Assembly (NCBI GenBank): GCA_049976245.1
Contig: JBMFIQ010000001.1
Location: 62,001-126,000, forward strand
Length of the DNA: 64,000 nucleotides
From: Microbacter sp049976245
GTDB taxonomy: Bacteria; Bacteroidota; Bacteroidia; Bacteroidales; Paludibacteraceae
Direction of reading: 5' to 3'
Each line of letters opens with the position of its first letter. The stretch's first letter is position 1. Under the pieces are notes generated by a model that did not search any database, was not told the DNA's origin, and saw only the letters and a program-made list of their open reading frames with translations. The position numbers and the translations under genes are program-made. Below, piece after piece: positions 38,356 to 47,530 of the stretch.

Positions 38356-38375
38356 ATCGGATCGACTAAATGTTG

Positions 38376-38383
38376 TACCTTTG
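38376..38383 (+). promoter_or_regulatory. possible -7 box TACCTTTG
   Basis: Exact TAnnTTTG on the plus strand in the divergent region between gldA and the YitT gene, about 240 bases before the YitT ATG. The role is uncertain because of the distance. Confidence 0.3.
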
Positions 38384-38622
38384 CATTGGAATTGAACGTC
38401 ACTGTTTCTTTTTTTATCTGTTAATAGCTTGTTTTTAAAGGTCACATGGATTTTGGCTCGTTAAAAGCCGGACTTGTTTCATCAAACAAAAGTAGCAATT
38501 ATTTTTTAATCTGTTTTTTTTGAGAAACCAAGATGCGGAGTTGTTCGTGTCGGGATAAAATCATATTTCGATTATGGTTTGTATATGAACGGATTATCAA
38601 ACAAACGACAAATATTGGCAAT

Positions 38623-39537
38623 ATGTTTCGCTTAAGACAAATTAAAGGGATTCGCATTCCGTCACAATGGAATTTACGCCCAACCCGTGAGTCGGTTCGC
38701 GATCATTTATTGATCGTCATCGGATTAATGATCTATGCTTTTGCGTGGAAAGGAATATTGATTCCTCATCAAATTACTGGAGGTGGAGTTACAGGTATCA
38801 GTGCGTTGCTTTTTTATGCTTTTGGCACGCCAATTTCCATCACTTATTTTATCATCAATGCTGCGCTGTTGATCATTTCCATTCGTTCCATCGGCATCGT
38901 TTTCAGCCTTCGAACCATTTTTGGCGTTGGCGTTTTAACCTTGTTATTTGCCTTGATTCCCATTATGCCGAAAGGTGTTTTTATTGATGCCAATGAAACA
39001 TTCATGGCCTGTGTTGTTGGGGGCATCTTATCGGGAGTTGGCATTGGAATGGTCTTTATGGCCAATGGTAGTTCAGGTGGAACCGACATCATTGTGAAGA
39101 TGTTGCATAAATATCGAAACGTCACGTTGGGAAGAGCCATGGTTTATTGCGATGTGCTCATCATATCTTCTTCCTATCTCATTTTTGGTAGCATCGAAAA
39201 AGTGGTTTACGGTTTGGTCACGATGGCCATTTATTCCATAACGGTGGATACCATGATCAACGGGGTACGACAATCCGTGCAGTTTTTCATTATTTCCAAG
39301 GAATATGAAGCGATTGCAGACCGCATTAATACCGAAATTCACCGTGGTGTCACCATACTTAACGGGGAAGGATGGTACACGCATGAGCAGGTTAAAGTGT
39401 TGATGGTCATTGCACGTAAAAATCAATCGCTCAATATTTTCCGATTGATCAAAGCCATAGATCCCGATGCGTTTGTTTCGCAAGGATCCGTGATAGGCGT
39501 TTATGGACAAGGATTCGACGCTTTTAAGTTAAAATAA
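38623..39537 (+). CDS. YitT-family membrane protein
   Basis: A 304-residue protein with about five membrane segments (DUF161, motif TGGGVTGISALL and GSSGGTDIIVKML) followed by a cytoplasmic DUF2179 domain (FFIISKEYEAIADRINTEIHRGVTILNGEGWYT). The family is widespread and its transported solute is unknown. I use ATG 38623 (MFRLRQIKGI); the frame is open 30 codons farther but without homology. It is convergent with the NagX-like gene. Confidence 0.87.
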   Translation: MFRLRQIKGIRIPSQWNLRPTRESVRDHLLIVIGLMIYAFAWKGILIPHQITGGGVTGISALLFYAFGTPISITYFIINAALLIISIRSIGIVFSLRTIFGVGVLTLLFALIPIMPKGVFIDANETFMACVVGGILSGVGIGMVFMANGSSGGTDIIVKMLHKYRNVTLGRAMVYCDVLIISSSYLIFGSIEKVVYGLVTMAIYSITVDTMINGVRQSVQFFIISKEYEAIADRINTEIHRGVTILNGEGWYTHEQVKVLMVIARKNQSLNIFRLIKAIDPDAFVSQGSVIGVYGQGFDAFKLK

Positions 39538-39603
39538 GAAACGCTTGATAAGTTCTTATTCACATTGCCCAATGTGGCTAAGAGTTGATTGAATGTGTCA
39601 GGT

Positions 39604-40779
39604 TCAAATCTTAATGTAAATCTTTCTTTTGTACAATATGTGCCCAAAAATCCATATCAAAAGGACAAACAACAATGCATAGATTAACGAAGCAAATTCG
39701 GGGACGAAGAACGGTATGAGGATGTTGTGATAAAAATATCCCTGTAATGAAATCACATTTGGTCCGTTGTAAATTCGGATGTCACCCAGCAGGATGGCAA
39801 AGAAATCGGCCAATACATAAACAAACAACGGATTCACGCCAAACGACTCGAAGAAAACGGACCATTTTTTTGCCCCTTTTACATCGATGATCCATAAAAG
39901 CAATGCCAACAAAAGGGATCCAAAACCACATGTTACCAAAACAAAAGTAGGACTCCACACTTTTTTATTTAACGGAATACCGTAGCTGAGCAGCAATCCC
40001 GTGAAGAGGAGAATGGTTCCAAAAATAAAAATGGACTGCAGCCTGGCGTTGTTTTCTTTTGTTTTGCTGATCATCATGCCCACATAAAACCCTAAAAGTA
40101 CGTGTGCAATGCCAGGAAGTGTACTGAGCACTCCTTCAGGATCAAAAGGAATCACCGTCCCGTTGGGTAACGTTTCTTTGTACATGTGATGAACGCCTAA
40201 CAAGGCACGATCAACAATGTTGATCACATTGTTGGCAGACAAATCAAATCCGTTTCCAACCAACAAGATGACGGTGTACAAGAGTAGAATTCCTCCTGAT
40301 ACCCATAATACATAACGATGTTTGATTAAGACAACAATCAATGCGCCAAATCCGTACACTAAAGCCAAGCGTTGCAAGACACCTAAAATTCGGATGCGTT
40401 CAAAAGGAAAAATACCGTGTTGAAAACGTTCGGCCAATGTTTTGTCACTCCCAATGTTAAAAACATTTGAACATAAGATCGAGAACCAACCAATGGCAAT
40501 GCCTATGGCAAAGATGAGCAGTGTGCGGCGTGAAATTTTCCATAAAACTGCTTTGGTTGGTTTGAAGTCATACTTTTTTAATGAAAAATACATTGAAATG
40601 CCCATGACAAACATAAAAAAAGGAAAGACCAGATCGGTGGGAGTCATTCCATTCCATTGAGCGTGTTCTAATGGCGTAAAAATATGACTCCAAGAGCCCG
40701 GATTATTCACTAAAATCATGCCGGAAATGGTAATTCCCCTCATGACATCCAACGACAAAAGACGATTGTTCTGTTCCAT
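39604..40779 (-). CDS. NagX/DUF5009 membrane protein (COG4299)
   Basis: A 391-residue polytopic membrane protein that opens with LLSLDVMRGITISGMILVNNPGSW, the signature of COG4299 proteins related to heparan-alpha-glucosaminide N-acetyltransferase. Some bacterial members are proposed inner-membrane amino-sugar transporters, including, as I recall, the MurNAc transporter MurT of Tannerella. Here it closes a run with murQ, two sugar kinases and an AmpG-type permease, which supports a role in taking up or modifying peptidoglycan sugars. Transport versus acyltransfer cannot be decided from sequence. Confidence 0.8.
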   Translation of the reverse strand: MEQNNRLLSLDVMRGITISGMILVNNPGSWSHIFTPLEHAQWNGMTPTDLVFPFFMFVMGISMYFSLKKYDFKPTKAVLWKISRRTLLIFAIGIAIGWFSILCSNVFNIGSDKTLAERFQHGIFPFERIRILGVLQRLALVYGFGALIVVLIKHRYVLWVSGGILLLYTVILLVGNGFDLSANNVINIVDRALLGVHHMYKETLPNGTVIPFDPEGVLSTLPGIAHVLLGFYVGMMISKTKENNARLQSIFIFGTILLFTGLLLSYGIPLNKKVWSPTFVLVTCGFGSLLLALLLWIIDVKGAKKWSVFFESFGVNPLFVYVLADFFAILLGDIRIYNGPNVISLQGYFYHNILIPFFVPEFASLIYALLFVLLIWIFGHILYKRKIYIKI

Positions 40780-40855
40780 GTATCAGCAATTTAAGTAAAA
40801 CCATGTATCTTGATCCATCACATTGTATGGACTTTTCAAAGTAAAAAAAATATCA

Positions 40856-42724
40856 TTACGAATCCTTCGTCCGAGTCTCTTTGCGTACGCCAAATGCCGG
40901 ATCAATTTTTAGCAATGCAACGGCAAGGTAGGTGGGAATCACACAAATCATAATGAACACAAAATAATGTCTGTAACCCAGCAATTCCTGCATCCATCCT
41001 GCAATCATTCCTGGCAACATCATACCTAACGCCATGAAAGCAGTGCAAATGGCATAGTAGGTCGTTTGATGTTCACCCCGCGAAAGATAAATCATGTACA
41101 ACATAAAAGCGGTAAATCCAAAACCATAACCAAATTGTTCGATGCCAACCGATAAATTGATAAGCCAAAAGCTGTCGGGTTGAACATAAGCTAAATAGAC
41201 ATAGACCAAATGAGGGAGCGAAATGCTGAGCGCCATAGGCCACAACCAATACTTCAATCCGTTTTTGGCCGAAACGATGCCACCCACGATGCCGCCGACG
41301 GTTAATGACAAAACACCGACCGTTCCGTAAACCCAGCCCACTTCGGAAGTAGTCAGCCCCATGCCGCCTATTGTTTTCGGATCCAACAAAAATGGTGCTG
41401 CCATTTTAACCAACATCGACTCGGACAAACGATACGTCAGCATAAAAAAGATGCCGATGCCCACTTCTTTCTTTCTGAAAAATTGTCCGAAAGTTCTCAA
41501 TGATTCACGTACAAGCTGAGAAGTTGTCTGCAAATGTTCGCCGCCGTGATCGCGTAAAGGGCGAGGCAGCACCCATCGATGATAGAGGAAAATGGCAATG
41601 AACAATCCGGCAAGTATAAAGAATGTGATCGACCATGCCAAAGGAATATTGCCTGAAAGGCCTTCAAAATCGGCACTGCACGGTTTGGTTAGTTTCGGAT
41701 CAGTCTGAATCACCACATAAGCTGTTTGACGCCAATTGGTTTTGGAAAAACGAAGATGCTCCCCTTGAAGCATTTTAAAGTTGTTTTCTCCGTGTTTTAA
41801 GGCAAAATTCAACGCTATGGGTTTATCATTGGCGGGAGCATGTCTCAAACGAATGGTCACAACACCTACATTCCCTGTAGTAGTCAATGTGGATTCAGCA
41901 TCTCTTTTTTCTCCAAAACGATGTCGAATCCAATTTCCCAAGGGAACGGAAACGTTGCGCGACCACCATGAGGTTTGGCTGACGTGTTGTTGTAAAGAGG
42001 TTTCTTTGGGGACAAATCCATTCAACTTATTTTGGGTTTCGGCATATTGGATCATTTTCTGTGCGCTATCGCGATGCACTGCAGCCTGAGCAAAACATAC
42101 GGAAGCAGGTGCCACGACAAAATCTTTTGTTGAATCAAACTTGGAGGAAATGGAAGACGAGAGCGAGTTGGGTTGAAACGTAGCCTGAATGTGAATCGGC
42201 TCCAACCCCGTAGAGTGCTCCAATGTGCCGGCTAAAATGATCAATGCGCCTTGACCGGTGATCATGGCAATTCGATAAAAAGTATTTCGAATTCCTACGT
42301 AGAGTGCTTGGTCATGTTCCGATAAAGCCAACATATAAAATCCGTCCGCAGCAATATCGTGGGTTGCCGAACTGAAAGCGAGCAACCAGAAAAATGACAT
42401 GGTGGCCTGAAAGAAGAAAGGAATTGGGATCGTAAATGCCACTCCAGCAAGACCTGCGCCAACCAACAACTGCATGGTAACGATCCACCAGCGTTTCGTT
42501 TTCAACAAATCCACGTAAGGGCTCCACAAGGGTTTTAGAACCCACGGCAAATATAACCAACTGGTGTAGAGAGCTATATCCGAATTTGAAACGCCCATCC
42601 TTTTGTAAAAAATCACCGAAACGGTCATTACGGCAACATAAGGAATCCCTTGAGCAAAATAAAGCGTAGGAATCCATGCCCAAGGCGATCGGTGAAAAAA
42701 AGAGGGGATCTTCATGTGGTTCAT
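40856..42724 (-). CDS. AmpG-type muropeptide permease with large inserted domain
   Basis: A 622-residue MFS protein whose N-terminal part (WAWIPTLYFAQGIPYVAV, ATHDIAADGFYMLAL) matches AmpG, the importer of GlcNAc-anhydroMurNAc peptides. Residues about 168-360 form a non-membrane insertion between hydrophobic segments; AmpG of enterobacteria is about 490 residues and lacks it. By topology the insert should face the periplasm. It lies in the same direction as murQ, 67 bp after the DUF4922 gene. A second ATG (42715) gives a start three residues shorter. Confidence 0.85.
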   Translation of the reverse strand: MNHMKIPSFFHRSPWAWIPTLYFAQGIPYVAVMTVSVIFYKRMGVSNSDIALYTSWLYLPWVLKPLWSPYVDLLKTKRWWIVTMQLLVGAGLAGVAFTIPIPFFFQATMSFFWLLAFSSATHDIAADGFYMLALSEHDQALYVGIRNTFYRIAMITGQGALIILAGTLEHSTGLEPIHIQATFQPNSLSSSISSKFDSTKDFVVAPASVCFAQAAVHRDSAQKMIQYAETQNKLNGFVPKETSLQQHVSQTSWWSRNVSVPLGNWIRHRFGEKRDAESTLTTTGNVGVVTIRLRHAPANDKPIALNFALKHGENNFKMLQGEHLRFSKTNWRQTAYVVIQTDPKLTKPCSADFEGLSGNIPLAWSITFFILAGLFIAIFLYHRWVLPRPLRDHGGEHLQTTSQLVRESLRTFGQFFRKKEVGIGIFFMLTYRLSESMLVKMAAPFLLDPKTIGGMGLTTSEVGWVYGTVGVLSLTVGGIVGGIVSAKNGLKYWLWPMALSISLPHLVYVYLAYVQPDSFWLINLSVGIEQFGYGFGFTAFMLYMIYLSRGEHQTTYYAICTAFMALGMMLPGMIAGWMQELLGYRHYFVFIMICVIPTYLAVALLKIDPAFGVRKETRTKDS

Positions 42725-42791
42725 CTATCTTAAAACATTATTTTTCCGCAGTAAACATGATATTGATTCAAGAGGCAAGCCCCTATTTTTT

Positions 42792-43775
42792 TTAATGACA
42801 TAACGATGCGCAAAGTTGATCGAACATGGCCTCATTCAAGGAAACTTCATGAAAAACAGTGGCAAGATCGGAGTCTGTGATTTTTTGAAAATCCTCATAT
42901 CGCGGTGTGATGATGACACCTGAAAGATCGACTGCTGCCGGACTAATCAGCAATCGATGTTCATTGTCGGCAAAATAGCAGGACGGACGATGTTTCTCTC
43001 TGAGGAAAATCCATACGCGCCATACCTGTTCATGTCGTGTGCACAAAACATTCATCATGGGTTCCGCATCTTCTTCCGGAGTCGGCATGAGGCGATATAT
43101 TTTATCAAACCATTGTTCAAGTCGTTCTTCGTTGGTCGATTCCATCATCAACACGGCATGAGGATACGATTGAAGGCGGCGCAGCCAAAATCCTTCTTCT
43201 TGTTTCAAATTTTCCGCTTTTGCACTCCGCGATTCCCACAGATATTCCATTGGCAAAAATCCTTTATTGCCGGCTTGGAAATGAAGATGATCAGGCGCCG
43301 AAGCGCCACAACGTGGCCCGTTGTAAAATAAAACAAACGACGGAAGTTGCTCCGAAAGTTGAAGCATATCCATAAAATGTCCCGCGATGCGTTGATCAAC
43401 GTGGTTCATCGACGCAATGGTAAGATGTTGCGGAAAAATCGGAAATGGATTCACCAGCAGCCAATATTGATTTCGCCAATTGATCTCTTTCTGCTCCAAT
43501 GGACGATTTGACCGACACAAAAAACAAGCCCGTTTCTGAATTGAGGCAGCATCCACTTTGGCTCCAGACGATAGGATGCGCGAAGGGTTAAATTGAACCA
43601 GCATTTCAAATCCTTCCACTTCCATCTTTTTGGTTTCAACCCGTGTCAGAGCGGCATAATTGTCTTTCACCAAAGGCCAATCCTGTCGTTGTTGTTCCAA
43701 TATTTTTTCAACGGCTTCTTCCAAAAAGAATTCATCAGGTTGAACGGTATGGGGCAAGTCATCTGATTGGATCAT
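42792..43775 (-). CDS. DUF4922 HIT-like nucleotidyltransferase-family protein
   Basis: The 327-residue protein has HIT/GalT-like blocks: NPFPIFPQHLTIAS and, near residue 165, DHLHFQAG, giving an H-x-H-x-Q active-site pattern as in galactose-1-phosphate uridylyltransferase and GDP-glucose phosphorylase. A cysteine pair ACFLCRSNRP suggests metal binding. It probably transfers or phosphorolyses a nucleotide sugar, but no substrate is known to me. It lies between the GT2 gene and the AmpG gene, in a peptidoglycan sugar cluster. Confidence 0.75.
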   Translation of the reverse strand: MIQSDDLPHTVQPDEFFLEEAVEKILEQQRQDWPLVKDNYAALTRVETKKMEVEGFEMLVQFNPSRILSSGAKVDAASIQKRACFLCRSNRPLEQKEINWRNQYWLLVNPFPIFPQHLTIASMNHVDQRIAGHFMDMLQLSEQLPSFVLFYNGPRCGASAPDHLHFQAGNKGFLPMEYLWESRSAKAENLKQEEGFWLRRLQSYPHAVLMMESTNEERLEQWFDKIYRLMPTPEEDAEPMMNVLCTRHEQVWRVWIFLREKHRPSCYFADNEHRLLISPAAVDLSGVIITPRYEDFQKITDSDLATVFHEVSLNEAMFDQLCASLCH

Positions 43776-43848
43776 ACAACAGCGGATTGATGGTTTAGCA
43801 TGGAATTAAAATGGCTGGTTTTTGGAGATGGATGCCATGTTTGCATGG

Positions 43849-45348
43849 CTATGATCGAAACTTAAAAGTTTTTCGTTGTGCGTTTAAATGTTGACGAGCC
43901 TTGATTTCCCATGAACGAATCCGATCTTTATATACATTGTGTTGGTTCATTTTGTCCACATCCAATGCTGCATCCGAATTATCATCCCAACGTCGACACG
44001 AATAGACCACGTCGTACACCCGTCCAATGCGATGTGTGCGTGAAAACTTTAAGCCAAGAGCATAATCTTCGCCATAACTGGTGTTTGGAATATGCCATTT
44101 TCTCAGCAAAGGCGTATAAAACGCTCTCGGAGCGCCAAATCCGTTGATTCGTAACGCATTGTTACGTCCGTTCTCATCCGTCCATTCCAGATGATCGATG
44201 ATGCCTGGTGGAATGGTTTCCATTTGAAAATTGGTCATTCGATAGCTACCAACCACCATGCCGCACTGTTGTTGATAAAAAGCATCGACCATGATTTGCA
44301 GGGTGTTTTCATCGTTGTACACATCATCGCTGTCCAATTGAACCGCAAATTTTCCGCATTGTGGCTGATCGACGCCTACGTTCCAGCAACCGCCTATGCC
44401 CAAATCCATTCTTTCGGGAATGAGATGCAGCAGACGCGGTTCATCTTTGTAACGGCGAAGTATTTCGGTGGTTCCGTCCGTGGAATGGTTGTCAATGACA
44501 ATGACATTGTATGGAAAAGTCGTTTTTTGATTCAATGCGGACTCAACGGCGTCGGCAATGGTCTTTGCGCGGTTATAGACGGGAATAATGACCGATGCTT
44601 CCACCGAAAAATCCGTTTCGTCAAACGAAATCTCGTCAAAATCGGGCGGTAAAAAAGCTCCAATCGCCTGTAAATGGGCTGTGCAGGCTTTTTCCATCTC
44701 CAATTGTCTTTGCCGATTCTTGGGATCGACATAATCAAACAATTTTTCACCGCTTTTACGAACATCAGTTTCTATTTCCGTATAAAGCAATTCGTTCAAA
44801 TGTTCAATGGGCTCATGCTGCGACAACCGAAGGCGCAGATCGTACCATCCTGCCCATTGATAGGTTTCCGTCATTTCGTTGACGGCTTGTTGAAAAGCAG
44901 CGGTTTTGAAGAGCAAAAGCGAACCAAAATCAAAATCATCACGAAGGCTACCCAATTGATAATCAATGAGTGGATGTTTAGTTAGGTTTCCTTCTTTCAA
45001 TCGGAAAGCATCACAATACAACATGCCGGCTTGTGTGTCATCGGCAATTTGAAGCATCCGTTCCAATGCCAGATAACCCAATTTTAAGGGTTGGCTCTTC
45101 AGGTAAAGCAATAAGTAATCGGCAGAAGCTGCAGCAGCTATTTTGTGCATTGTTTCAGTGGAAAAAAGATGTTGAACGGGAAGCAGTTCCACTTTTTGCC
45201 GATCTGCTTCAGCAGGAAATACATGGTCAGACAAATCATTCATCAAAAAGAGATGTCGAACGTGACTATACTTCATCATTTCGTTGTAAGTCGGCTGAAC
45301 TTGTTGCCATGACTCATAAGGAAGAAAAACGTCAATGGAAAGCATCAT
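43849..45348 (-). CDS. family 2 glycosyltransferase with N-terminal extension
   Basis: The 499-residue protein has a GT2 catalytic domain from about residue 245 (ASVIIPVYNRAKTI, VIDNHSTDGTTEIL, FAVQLDSDDVY with the metal-binding DSDD, and GEDYALGLKFSR). The first 240 residues look like a second, divergent GT-A-like domain without a clear DxD. It starts 11 bp after murQ and is followed by the DUF4922 gene, so the nucleotide-sugar enzymes sit together. The acceptor is unknown. Confidence 0.85.
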   Translation of the reverse strand: MMLSIDVFLPYESWQQVQPTYNEMMKYSHVRHLFLMNDLSDHVFPAEADRQKVELLPVQHLFSTETMHKIAAAASADYLLLYLKSQPLKLGYLALERMLQIADDTQAGMLYCDAFRLKEGNLTKHPLIDYQLGSLRDDFDFGSLLLFKTAAFQQAVNEMTETYQWAGWYDLRLRLSQHEPIEHLNELLYTEIETDVRKSGEKLFDYVDPKNRQRQLEMEKACTAHLQAIGAFLPPDFDEISFDETDFSVEASVIIPVYNRAKTIADAVESALNQKTTFPYNVIVIDNHSTDGTTEILRRYKDEPRLLHLIPERMDLGIGGCWNVGVDQPQCGKFAVQLDSDDVYNDENTLQIMVDAFYQQQCGMVVGSYRMTNFQMETIPPGIIDHLEWTDENGRNNALRINGFGAPRAFYTPLLRKWHIPNTSYGEDYALGLKFSRTHRIGRVYDVVYSCRRWDDNSDAALDVDKMNQHNVYKDRIRSWEIKARQHLNAQRKTFKFRS

Positions 45349-45359
45349 GAAAGAATATT

Positions 45360-46181
45360 TTATTCGTTTTGTTGATAAGCATCTAAGGCTTTTTTTACGG
45401 AACCGTGAAGCAGCAGAAGATTTTTGGCCAGATCATATTCCAGGTCTGTTTCGTCCATGATCATGCGCGTGCCGCGATCAATTAATTTTTGATTGTTCAG
45501 TTGCATGTTAACCATCCGGTTTCCTTTGACGCGTCCTAACTGAATCATCACCGTGGTGGTAATCATGTTTAGAACCAATTTTTGAGCTGTTCCTGCTTTT
45601 AATCGGGTGCTCCCTGTCACAAATTCAGGACCTACAATCAGTTCGATGGGCACATTGGCATACTGAGCGACCGGAGCATTGGGATTACAGGAAATCGAAG
45701 CGGTCAGCAAGCCTTGCTGTTGGGCTCGTTTCAATGCGCCAACCACGTAAGGTGTTGTTCCTGATGCTGCAATGCCGATGATGGTATCGTTTTTATTGAC
45801 ATGAAAAGGTTGAAGATCGCGCCAGCCGCCTTCTTCATCATCTTCAGCCGATTCTACGGCTGTTCTCAAGGCTACGTCGCCACCGGCAATCAAGCCAATG
45901 ACCAATGTGGGAGGCACCCCAAAAGTTGGGGGAATTTCCGAAGCATCCAACACGCCTAATCGACCGCTTGTTCCCGCCCCAAGATAAAAAATGCGGCCGC
46001 CTCGCTTCATCCGTTCTACAACCATGGTGATCAGCCGCTCCAAGTCAGGGATCACCTTCTCAACAGCCAAGGGCACCTTTTTGTCTTCGGCGTTCATGGC
46101 TTTCAGAAGATCCGCTATCGGAGTTTTGTCGAGATGTTGATAGAGCGATTCCTTTTCGGTAATTTTTTCAAATCCCATCAT
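45360..46181 (-). CDS. murQ: N-acetylmuramic acid 6-phosphate etherase
   Basis: MurQ cleaves the lactyl ether of MurNAc-6-phosphate, giving GlcNAc-6-phosphate and D-lactate. The 273-residue protein has the SIS sugar-phosphate fold with FYLGAGTSGRLGVLDASE, IGIAASGTTPYVVGAL and TGSTRLKAGTAQKLVLNM, all diagnostic of MurQ. Its start (ATG 46181, or the next codon) overlaps the end of the upstream kinase gene by 14 bp, so the two are coupled. This supports a kinase-etherase pair for MurNAc. Confidence 0.95.
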   Translation of the reverse strand: MMGFEKITEKESLYQHLDKTPIADLLKAMNAEDKKVPLAVEKVIPDLERLITMVVERMKRGGRIFYLGAGTSGRLGVLDASEIPPTFGVPPTLVIGLIAGGDVALRTAVESAEDDEEGGWRDLQPFHVNKNDTIIGIAASGTTPYVVGALKRAQQQGLLTASISCNPNAPVAQYANVPIELIVGPEFVTGSTRLKAGTAQKLVLNMITTTVMIQLGRVKGNRMVNMQLNNQKLIDRGTRMIMDETDLEYDLAKNLLLLHGSVKKALDAYQQNE

Positions 46182-47037
46182 GCTTAATTTTGAATTCGTT
46201 CTTAGATTGATAATATGCAATCAAATGATCCATAGGTGCCTGTAGGATCAAACCCGTTTTGATGTGTAAGTCCGAAGCTACCCGCTTCAAAACATCCTGA
46301 TAATAAAAGCCTATGGATCCAACTACATTGATTTCAAACTGTTGATAATCGTATTGAAATACATTACGTTGAAAAAATTCGGTAAAACTGTCATAAACAA
46401 TTTTATATAATTCAGGTTCATGAAGATTTTCGTGCAGGAAAATGGAAAGCGATGCCAGAAATCGGCTTGGGAACGGTTTGGTATAGATGTTCTCCACAAT
46501 TTCGGCCGAAGTTAGTTTGAAACGATCAAAAAACTTTGCCTGCACTTCGGGCGATAATTGGTTTTTTAGACAATCGGAAACTAGCTTTTTCCCCAGTGCG
46601 GCGCCGCTTCCTTCGTCGCCAATGATATATCCCAGTGCGGCAACCTGTTTCACAATAGACTGCCCATCGTAAAATCCAGAGTTTGAACCGGTTCCAAGAA
46701 TGCATACAATGCCGGGTTGATCACCGCACAATGCTTTGGCTGCTCCTAGGAGATCGCTCTCCACCATCATCCGGTCAAAATAGAAAACCTTTTCGAAAGC
46801 ATTGATTACCAATTGTTTTTGTTTGGGAGTGGAGCAGCCTGCCCCAAAAAAATAGATGGAATCAATGTTGACTTGATTCAATTGTTGCAGCAACTGTTTC
46901 CGCAATTGGTTTTCAATTTGAGTTTCCGTTTGAAAAAAAGGATTGATGCCTGATGTCTTGTAGCGCAACACCGTTTCATCGTCCTGCAAAAGGCTCCAAT
47001 ATGTTTTTGTTGAACCACTGTCGGCGATTAAAATCAT
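46168..47037 (-). CDS. BadF/NagK-family sugar kinase, probable MurNAc kinase
   Basis: A 289-residue ASKHA-fold kinase with phosphate-1 motif ADSGSTKTYW, CILGTGSNSGFYDG and GDEGSGAALGK. Family members phosphorylate GlcNAc or, in Tannerella (MurK), MurNAc. The physical overlap with murQ, which needs MurNAc-6-phosphate, makes MurNAc kinase the likelier role here. A paralog of similar length lies 494 bp upstream. Confidence 0.85.
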   Translation of the reverse strand: MILIADSGSTKTYWSLLQDDETVLRYKTSGINPFFQTETQIENQLRKQLLQQLNQVNIDSIYFFGAGCSTPKQKQLVINAFEKVFYFDRMMVESDLLGAAKALCGDQPGIVCILGTGSNSGFYDGQSIVKQVAALGYIIGDEGSGAALGKKLVSDCLKNQLSPEVQAKFFDRFKLTSAEIVENIYTKPFPSRFLASLSIFLHENLHEPELYKIVYDSFTEFFQRNVFQYDYQQFEINVVGSIGFYYQDVLKRVASDLHIKTGLILQAPMDHLIAYYQSKNEFKIKHDGI

Positions 47038-47530
47038 ACAATAAGAAATTTATAATTAGATAAATTAACTAAAATAATTTTTCAAGTCAAAACGAGAGGC
47101 ATGATGAACCCATCAAATTCATCGTCAGAAAAAGATGGGTTGCCCGTTTTTTGAAATTTCCTCTTGACAGAACCTGTTTTGAAGCATTGCCTTAACGTAG
47201 GCTTCTTCATCAACAGCTGCTTGCAATGATGAACTTAAGGCCATCGCCGGCTTCGAAATTAATTCGCTTTTTGTTCTTCAAATAAATCAGATTGTCAATG
47301 GCATATTCCTGGTTATAAAACTTTGTGGCAAAGGCGTATTCTCTTTTCAATCTGACCAATGACTTTTTTTTGCATTGAAATGTGTGACAAAGGTAAAACA
47401 AAAATTCTCATTCCGATGATCAGGAAACAAATAAATAAATATATTTGTGATTATTTCAGTTTGAAAACATATATTTATTTTCAAGCTATGGCATAAAAAT
47501 GGCTTTGACCCAATAGAGTGATGATGGGAA
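47038..47530. other. gap between the two sugar-kinase genes, 493 bp
   Basis: It holds a TACCTTTG box (minus, 47388-47395) and a possible decayed small gene, listed separately. Otherwise A/T rich without a clear gene. Confidence 0.5.
47210..47395 (-). pseudogene. possible decayed small gene behind a -7 box
   Basis: On the minus strand an exact TACCTTTG (47388-47395) precedes an ATG at 47374 that opens MQKKVIGQIEKRIRLC and stops after 20 codons. A second frame over the same DNA continues protein-like for about 40 codons (YNQEYAIDNLIYLKNKKRI) to 47210. This pattern could be one gene broken by a frameshift. I do not recognise the family. Confidence 0.25.

Noticed and set aside
39561..39576. CACATT/AATGTG hairpin between the YitT and NagX genes
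   Set aside because: Six base pairs and no T-run on either side.
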